DNA of 14,745 bases, taken from positions 1 through 14,745 of the forward strand of contig DATGZN010000110.1 of NCBI GenBank assembly GCA_035297145.1, written 5' to 3'. Below are positions 9,800 through 14,745 of this stretch, one piece after another; position 1 is the first letter of the stretch, and every line of letters begins with the position of its first letter. This stretch comes from QHXW01 sp035297145. Lineage in GTDB: Bacteria > Acidobacteriota > Terriglobia > Bryobacterales > Bryobacteraceae. Both the position numbers and the translations under genes were made by a program. The notes under the pieces are model-generated. The model had not been told where the DNA came from and made no database searches. It saw nothing but the letters and a program-made list of their open reading frames with translations.

Positions 9800-12499
9800 A
9801 TGGCAAAAAGTGCCGCGCGAAGCATAACATCTGCCAGCAAGCTGATCGTGGCACTCGTATGGATCGGCATACTCGCCGGCCAGGAGGCGTTGCTCGACGA
9901 GGCCGCCGCTGCCTTTGAACAGGGCCAGGCAGCGGAAGCCGGCCAGAAGCTGGACCTTTTTCTGAAGGACCATCCAGCCGATTTGCGGGCGCTTATTCTC
10001 AAAGGCGCGGTTCTAGATTCTCTCCAGCACTATGCCGAAGCGGAAAGCTATTACCAACGCGCTCAAAAGCTCGCGCCCGGTTCCGCGCAAGTACTCAACA
10101 ATGCCGCCAATCACTACCTGGCCAGCGGCGACCGCCGGCGCGCCCGCGAACTGTTTTTGAAGGCCGTCGCCATTGACCCGCGGCACGTCAACGCGAATCT
10201 GCAACTGGCGCAGATGAGCGTCGACGACAAACACGGTGCCGAGGCCCTGACTCATCTGGACCGGTTGGGAGATTCCGCAAATTCCGCCGGCGGTGCGCTC
10301 CTGCTGCGTGCGCGCGCGTTGGCTCTAACAGGTCAGTGTGCCGATGCGGGTAACTTGCTGGGCAAGCTTGAAGCGCAGACGGACGCCAGCCCAAGTCTTT
10401 TGTTCTCCTCGGGAATGGCTTTCGCCGAGTGCAAGCAGTACGATCACGCCGAGGCATCCTTTTCCCGCGCACTGGATGCTGATCCGAGAGATTTCGATAT
10501 CCTGTACAATCTGGGGCTCGCCGCGCTTGGAGCGGGGCACGCGGAGCGCGCGACAACCGTACTCGAGATCGCACTGCAGGAGCATCCGGAGGATATCGCT
10601 TGCCTGTACGAGCTTTCGCAGGCTTTTCTGAAACAACGCCGGCCGTTGGATGCTGCCCGTCTGCTGGCCAAAGCCCAAAAGCTCGCGCCCGAGCGTGCCG
10701 ACGTACTTTTGCTGCTCGCCCAGGTTTCCTTCCAGCTCGAGTTTTACGAGGATGCCGCCGCTGCATATACCCGTTATTTGAAGCGGAAGCCGGACGATGA
10801 TGCCGCGCGCAGGGAGCGAGGCATGGCTTTGGCCTGCGCCAACCAACCCGCCAGCGCGCTCGCCGATCTCGAATGGTATGTGCGTAAGCACCCCCGCGAT
10901 GCGATGGGGTTCTACGAGCTCGCCGTGGCGCAGCAGTTTATGGATCGCGGTAAAGCGTTTGGAGCGCTGGACCGGGCACTGGCACTCGATCCCGTCATGA
11001 TCCAGGCGCACTACACACGCGCGGTTCTGAATATCGAGGATGAGAAACCCGCGGCGGCCATTGACGACTTGCGCCTGGTGCTGGAGCGCGATCCGTCGAA
11101 CTATCGCGTGCTGATTCATCTTGGTCAGGCGTATCTGGGGGCCGATCGCGCCGCGGATGCCGCCGAGGTACTCAAGCGCGCGGTCGAGCTCACTTCCGGA
11201 CAGCCGGCAGCCCTCATCCAATACCGCAAGGCGCTGGAAAAGCTGGGCCGCAAGGACGAAGCAGCTGCAGTGCTTGCAAATCTGAAGCAAGCCGATTCCA
11301 CGGCACAGTTCCGCAAACCGCAAGCGGGTCTGATCGACTATCTCAGCCTTTCACCCGCCGAGCAGCGTGCGCGCTATCTCGCCAATCTGCGCAAGTATAG
11401 CGAGTCCAACCCGGATGATCCACGATGGAAAATGCGTCTCGGGCGGGAACTGCTGGCCGATGGCAAGATTGCCGAAGCGAAGGATGTTTTTCGAACCTTG
11501 CTGCCGGCAGACGATCCCGAACTACGTGCGACCTGTGGAAGAATCCTCCTGGAATCCGAACAATACGATCTCGCACGGCAATTTCTGGAACCCGCTCTGG
11601 CTCGCAACCCGTCTTTGATTAGCGCCCGGCTCGACTTGGCAACTGTCCTGTTCCATCTGCAAGGAGCCGCCGCGCTGGGGGAGCTGGATAAAACTCCAGC
11701 CTCCGGCCGGCAAGGGGACTACTACCTGCTGCGAGCACAAATCCTCGATGCCCAAGGCAAAATGCAGGAAGCCGCGGAAGCACTCAATCAGGGCATTCGT
11801 ACCGCGCCCACACGGCCGGCTCTTTACCTTCAGGCGTCCGGCTTCCTGCTGAAGCACAAGCTGTACGAGAAGGCCTTGGCACTGCTCGAACAGGCCTCGC
11901 GCCTCCTTCCGGACGACCGCGATTTGCTTCTCGCGCAGGCCGTCACCCTGGCCGTTACGCCGCGCGACGACGATGCCCAGAAGCTGCTCGCCAAAATGCA
12001 GGCGCGATGGCCCGAGTGGGACCGGCCGTATCTGCTGAACGGCATGATTCTAGAGATCCAGCTCAAATCGGCCGAGGCCCTGCCGCTACTGGAGACGGCG
12101 ATCGCTCTCGGCGCGAACACCCCGGAAGCATACTATTACCAGGCTCTCGCGATTACGCATGAGAGACCCAATGATTTGGAAAGCGCAAACCAGGCGATCT
12201 GGCGCGCCGTGGCGCTAACCCCGAATGACCCCTACATATCTTTGCTGGCCGGGAAAATTTCGCTGGCCCGGAAGGACTACGCCGCCGCCGTCGGGCAGCT
12301 CGCACAGGCGACGCGTCTGCTGCCCACGCTGATTCCCGCGCATTACGCCCTGCGGGACGCGTACAAAGCCATCGGCGACGACCAGAAATCCGCCGCCGAG
12401 CTCGAGACCATCCAGCATATCGCCGACGAAAACGCCGCGTCCGACAAGAGCCCGTTTCCCGTCGAAGATTTCATATTTTCTGTTCGGCCTCCGAGCTAG
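9800..12499 (+). CDS. Exported multi-TPR protein
   Basis: This is an 899-residue protein made almost entirely of tetratricopeptide repeats, which form a superhelical protein-binding scaffold. Residues 1-28 look like a signal peptide (KLIVALVWIGILAGQE at its end), so it should act outside the cytoplasm. Repeats are recognisable from about residue 30 to 880, for instance AEAESYYQRAQKLAPGSAQV, RARELFLKAVAIDPRHVNAN, DHAEASFSRALDADPRDFDI and KAFGALDRALALDPVMIQAH. A less repetitive linker around LIDYLSLSPAEQRARYLANL splits the protein into two arrays. ATG 9800 is chosen because the signal peptide starts there. No strong ribosome binding site precedes it, but the A of the ATG is shared with a TAA at 9798-9800 (TAATG), so it may rely on coupling. 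The CRTAC1-like gene follows 4 bases after the stop. Binding partner unknown; no enzyme motif seen. Confidence 0.9.
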   Translation: MAKSAARSITSASKLIVALVWIGILAGQEALLDEAAAAFEQGQAAEAGQKLDLFLKDHPADLRALILKGAVLDSLQHYAEAESYYQRAQKLAPGSAQVLNNAANHYLASGDRRRARELFLKAVAIDPRHVNANLQLAQMSVDDKHGAEALTHLDRLGDSANSAGGALLLRARALALTGQCADAGNLLGKLEAQTDASPSLLFSSGMAFAECKQYDHAEASFSRALDADPRDFDILYNLGLAALGAGHAERATTVLEIALQEHPEDIACLYELSQAFLKQRRPLDAARLLAKAQKLAPERADVLLLLAQVSFQLEFYEDAAAAYTRYLKRKPDDDAARRERGMALACANQPASALADLEWYVRKHPRDAMGFYELAVAQQFMDRGKAFGALDRALALDPVMIQAHYTRAVLNIEDEKPAAAIDDLRLVLERDPSNYRVLIHLGQAYLGADRAADAAEVLKRAVELTSGQPAALIQYRKALEKLGRKDEAAAVLANLKQADSTAQFRKPQAGLIDYLSLSPAEQRARYLANLRKYSESNPDDPRWKMRLGRELLADGKIAEAKDVFRTLLPADDPELRATCGRILLESEQYDLARQFLEPALARNPSLISARLDLATVLFHLQGAAALGELDKTPASGRQGDYYLLRAQILDAQGKMQEAAEALNQGIRTAPTRPALYLQASGFLLKHKLYEKALALLEQASRLLPDDRDLLLAQAVTLAVTPRDDDAQKLLAKMQARWPEWDRPYLLNGMILEIQLKSAEALPLLETAIALGANTPEAYYYQALAITHERPNDLESANQAIWRAVALTPNDPYISLLAGKISLARKDYAAAVGQLAQATRLLPTLIPAHYALRDAYKAIGDDQKSAAELETIQHIADENAASDKSPFPVEDFIFSVRPPS

Positions 12500-12503
12500 A
12501 AGG

Positions 12504-14180
12504 ATGCGTTGGAGCGCGGGCATCTACGCGGTCTTGTTAGCCGCCTGGCTGTGGTGGCCGCGTGCTACGGGCTCGCCCGCCGGCCCCATCCTGTTCGAGA
12601 ACGTAATCGACCGCTCGGGCATTCGTTTCGTTATGGACAGCAGCACCAGTCCGCGCAAGCACCAGATCGAAACCATGCTTGCGGGCGTGGCCGTCTTCGA
12701 CTACAACAACGACGGGCTGATGGATTTGTATTTCGTCAACGGCGCGCGCCTGCCCGATATGGACAAGTCCGATCCGCGTTACTGGAACCGGCTCTATCGT
12801 AATAATGGCGATGGCACGTTCACCGACGTGACGGAACAGGCTGGCGTGCGCGGCGCGGGTTTCGGGATGGGCGTGGCCGCGGCGGATTACGACAACGACG
12901 GCTGGGTGGATCTGTATGTCACCGGAGTGAATCGCAATCAGCTCTTTCACAATAACGGCAACGGCACTTTCACGGACGTCACGGAAAAGGCCGGTGTGGC
13001 CGGTATTCACCCAAAACTGGGCAAAACCTGGTCCATCAGCGCTGGCTGGTTCGATTACGATAACGACGGCCGCCTCGATCTTTTCGTCACCAATTACGTG
13101 AACTGGTCGCTCGAAACCGAACCGGTTTGCAAAACGCGGGACATTGTCGCCTACTGCTCGCCCAATAGCTATACCGGCCAGCCCAACATGCTGTTCCACA
13201 ACAACGGCGACGGAACTTTTACCGATGTTTCCGAAGCCTCCGGCATCGGCAAGCACGCCGGCAAGGGCATGGGGGTAGTCTTCGCCGATTACGATGGGGA
13301 CGGCTTCACTGACGTGTTCGTCTCCAACGATACCTATCGCAATTTTCTATTCCACAACAACGGCGATGGCACATTCCGCGAGATCGGGACGATTAGTGGC
13401 GTCGCGTACAACGAAAACGGCAGATCTATCGCCGGGATGGGCGCGGACTTCCGCGACGTCGATAACGACGGGCGGCCGGACATTTTTGTCGTCGGCATGA
13501 TTGGCGACACCTTTCCGCTATTTCGCAACCGCGGAACCGATTTCACCGACGTCACCAGCGCCTGGGGAATCGCTGGCGCGACCGCCCGTTCGACCGCATG
13601 GGGCGCCGGCATCGCCGACTTCGATGACGACGGTTGGAAAGACTTGTTTGCCGCCTGCTCTTCCATCCTGGATAACTCGGAGGAGATCGAGCATCTGCCT
13701 TCAAAACTGCCAAATAAGGTGCTGCGCAATAGTGGCGGCACTCACTTCGACGACGTGAGCGCGTCGGCCGGCTCGAGTTTTGCCACGCCCCAGGCGCACC
13801 GTGGCATGGCGTACGGAGACTTGAATAACGATGGCCGCATGGATGTGGTGGTGACTGTGAAGGATGGGCCGCCGGAAATTCTGCTCAATCGCTCAGCGGA
13901 AAAAAATCACTGGCTGCTGATCAAACTAATCGGCACGCGCAGCAATCGGGATGGCCTGGGTGCCCGCCTCAAAGCCACGCTCGCCGGCGGCCGCGCTCTG
14001 TACAACCACGCAACCACCAGCACCGGCCTCAGCGCGTCGAGCGACCCGCGGGTGCACTTTGGCCTGGGCGTGGCTGAACGCGTCGAGAAACTAGAAATCT
14101 GGTGGCCCAGCGGAGTCCGGCAGGTTCTCCAAAACGTCCCGGCGGACCGCATTCTGACGGTCAAGGAGCCGGCAAACTAG
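12504..14180 (+). CDS. CRTAC1-family protein: FG-GAP/VCBS repeats plus ASPIC/UnbV domain
   Basis: The 558-residue product is exported (signal peptide MRWSAGIYAVLLAAWLWW). Seven beta-propeller-type repeats each carry a calcium-loop motif of the D-x-[DN]-x-DG type: DYNNDG at residue 66, DYDNDG at 128, DYDNDG at 184, DYDGDG at 262, DVDNDG at 318, DFDDDG at 372 and DLNNDG at 439. Several are paired with NNGDGTFTDV-like turns. The end (about 473-556) matches the ASPIC/UnbV domain: HWLLIKLIGTRSNRDGLGAR, then STGLSASSDPRVHFGLG and IWWPSGVRQVLQNVPADRIL. Such proteins bind calcium and are thought to mediate adhesion or carbohydrate/protein contacts, but the role is not established. AGAAGG (12498-12503) abuts the ATG with no spacer, unusually close, so coupling with the upstream TPR gene (stop 4 bases before) is likely. 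Family assignment is firm. Confidence 0.92.
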   Translation: MRWSAGIYAVLLAAWLWWPRATGSPAGPILFENVIDRSGIRFVMDSSTSPRKHQIETMLAGVAVFDYNNDGLMDLYFVNGARLPDMDKSDPRYWNRLYRNNGDGTFTDVTEQAGVRGAGFGMGVAAADYDNDGWVDLYVTGVNRNQLFHNNGNGTFTDVTEKAGVAGIHPKLGKTWSISAGWFDYDNDGRLDLFVTNYVNWSLETEPVCKTRDIVAYCSPNSYTGQPNMLFHNNGDGTFTDVSEASGIGKHAGKGMGVVFADYDGDGFTDVFVSNDTYRNFLFHNNGDGTFREIGTISGVAYNENGRSIAGMGADFRDVDNDGRPDIFVVGMIGDTFPLFRNRGTDFTDVTSAWGIAGATARSTAWGAGIADFDDDGWKDLFAACSSILDNSEEIEHLPSKLPNKVLRNSGGTHFDDVSASAGSSFATPQAHRGMAYGDLNNDGRMDVVVTVKDGPPEILLNRSAEKNHWLLIKLIGTRSNRDGLGARLKATLAGGRALYNHATTSTGLSASSDPRVHFGLGVAERVEKLEIWWPSGVRQVLQNVPADRILTVKEPAN

Positions 14181-14184
14181 AAGG

Positions 14185-14208
14185 GGGGCCAGAGAGCTCT
14201 CCGGCCCC
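14185..14208. terminator. GC-rich hairpin between convergent reading directions
   Basis: GGGGCC (14185-14190) and GGCCCC (14203-14208) pair perfectly, and the interior (AGAGAGCTCTCC) can extend the stem after one mismatch. The hairpin lies 4 bases after the CRTAC1-like stop and faces the end of the minus-strand TonB relic, so it could serve both directions. There is no T-tract, so intrinsic termination is uncertain. Confidence 0.45.
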
Positions 14209-14236
14209 GTCATGGTCGTGAAGGTGTCGCTGCACG

Positions 14237-14490
14237 TCACCAGTAGAACTTCAAAGCCGCCTGTACCTCTCTTGGGCCGTTGGCTGTACTGGTAATAACG
14301 CCGAAGCTCCCTCCATTCACCGTCGTGTTTGGCCCGTCTGCCAGCCGCCAACGATAGCGTTCACCACGGCGTTGGCATTGCCAAGCAGCGGTTTGCCTTT
14401 TCCGATAGGCAATTCGTAGGTGTAACTCAACTGCACTACGGAAGGAATATCGAAGGTCGAAAGACCGCGTTCCAACAGCCGATTGTTCAC
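14237..14490 (-). pseudogene. Tail fragment of an acidobacterial TonB-dependent receptor
   Basis: The minus strand from about 14490 down to 14341 reads NNRLLERGLSTFDIPSVVQL, then SYTYELPIGKGKPLLGNANA and VVNAIVGGW. This is the late beta-barrel signature of carboxypeptidase-regulatory-like/TonB-dependent receptors common in acidobacteria. Around 14333-14343 the reading frame changes, and the remaining part gives PNTTVNGGSFGVITSTANGP and REVQAALKFYW, ending in TGA (14239-14237), the typical receptor terminus with a closing aromatic residue. In intact members these two blocks are separated by on the order of a hundred residues, so an out-of-frame internal deletion is inferred. Upstream of about 14490 the similarity stops. 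The rest of the receptor is not in the window. It is a relic, not a functional gene. Confidence 0.75.
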
Positions 14491-14634
14491 GATTGTGAGA
14501 ACTGCGGATACGAGGTGCCGATAGGTTACGCACTACCGCATACCAATCCGCCTAAGCCCGTCAGGATCTACTTCGATCGCTGTCCGTTATGCGGTGGTAA
14601 AAACCGCGTTCACATCCTGCCATTCCCTCGTAAC
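14491..14634 (+). pseudogene. Zinc-ribbon-like ORF fragment, two CxxC pairs
   Basis: The plus-strand frame reads DCENCGYEVPIGYALPHTNP followed by PKPVRIYFDRCPLCGG and KNRVHILPF. Two CxxC pairs (CENC at 14494-14505 and CPLC from 14581) about 26 residues apart, the second followed by GG, suggest a zinc-ribbon fold. No plausible start with a ribosome binding site lies immediately upstream: the frame continues back through sequence that is antisense to the TonB relic, so the native start seems to be missing. Downstream the frame runs through a large palindrome to a TAG at 14731-14733. I do not recognise the family. It could be a fragment of a regulator or mobile-element protein, or a chance reading frame. 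Confidence 0.35.
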
Positions 14635-14745
14635 AGAAACAGTCCCCCGCATCGCGGCCGGGCCCAGTCCAGGCCGAGCGCAGCGAGCCGAAGGGTAGCC
14701 TGGACGGGTGGCCGCGATGCCATATCCTCATAGACGAGGGAATGG
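14620..14745. repeat. 126-base imperfect palindrome at the window edge
   Basis: The outer arms CCATTCCCTCGT (14620-14631) and ACGAGGGAATGG (14734-14745) are perfect 12-bp reverse complements. Inside, GCATCGCGGCC (14649-14659) pairs with GGCCGCGATGC (14710-14720), and GTCCAGGC (14667-14674) with GCCTGGAC (14698-14705). This leaves a 23-base loop rich in GCGAGCCGAAGGG. Together these can fold into one long hairpin. The layout resembles a palindromic interspersed repeat or small non-autonomous element. The repeat may continue beyond the window. Confidence 0.7.

Noticed and set aside
10325..11323. Long minus-strand open frame (332 codons) inside the TPR gene
   Set aside because: It mirrors the codon bias of the repeat-rich TPR gene; no start signal and no recognisable domain.

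Overview
The window looks like the chromosome of an Acidobacteriota bacterium, most likely near Bryobacterales/Solibacter. Pointers are a moderately high GC content, a secreted protein of the VWFA-related family typical of acidobacteria (TIGR03436-like), a tetratricopeptide (TPR) protein followed directly by a CRTAC1-type FG-GAP/ASPIC-UnbV protein, and a relic of the carboxy-terminal end of an acidobacterial TonB-dependent receptor. The assignment rests on family recognition only; no rRNA or marker gene is present.

Region 1 (about 300-6164) is a tightly packed plus-strand operon for a tripartite RND efflux pump: a TolC-like outer-membrane channel, a lipoprotein periplasmic adaptor, an AcrB-type RND permease and a small DUF2892-type membrane protein. 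All three junctions overlap (TGATG, GTGA, ATGA), so translation is probably coupled. The transported substrate cannot be read from the sequence, and no regulator gene is visible.

Region 2 (6165-6832) is about 670 bases with no convincing gene. It holds a weak terminator candidate just after the operon and a cluster of inverted repeats at 6435-6604. Region 3 (6833-9130) carries a single-domain receiver protein, a small two-helix membrane protein and a secreted VWFA-related protein, all on the plus strand. The last two are 10 bases apart and probably co-transcribed.

Region 4 (9131-9799) is decayed. It holds a 19-codon signal-peptide-like ORF whose second half lies in a perfect 9-bp hairpin, then a frameshifted relic of a secreted TPR protein. 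Region 5 (9800-14180) is an intact pair: an exported 899-residue TPR protein and, 4 bases later, an exported 558-residue CRTAC1-like protein with seven calcium-loop-type repeats and a carboxy-terminal ASPIC/UnbV domain. The pair is probably a co-expressed extracytoplasmic module of unknown task.

Region 6 (14181-14745) is a junk or junction zone. A GC-rich hairpin lies between convergent reading directions. It is followed by a minus-strand TonB-receptor tail with an apparent internal deletion, a plus-strand two-CxxC zinc-ribbon-like reading frame that seems to lack its own start, and a 126-base imperfect palindrome that ends exactly at the window edge. I found no tRNA, rRNA, CRISPR array or intact insertion sequence. 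The least explained parts are the structured non-coding stretch at 6435-6604, the hairpin/leader ORF at 9150-9212 and the terminal palindrome.
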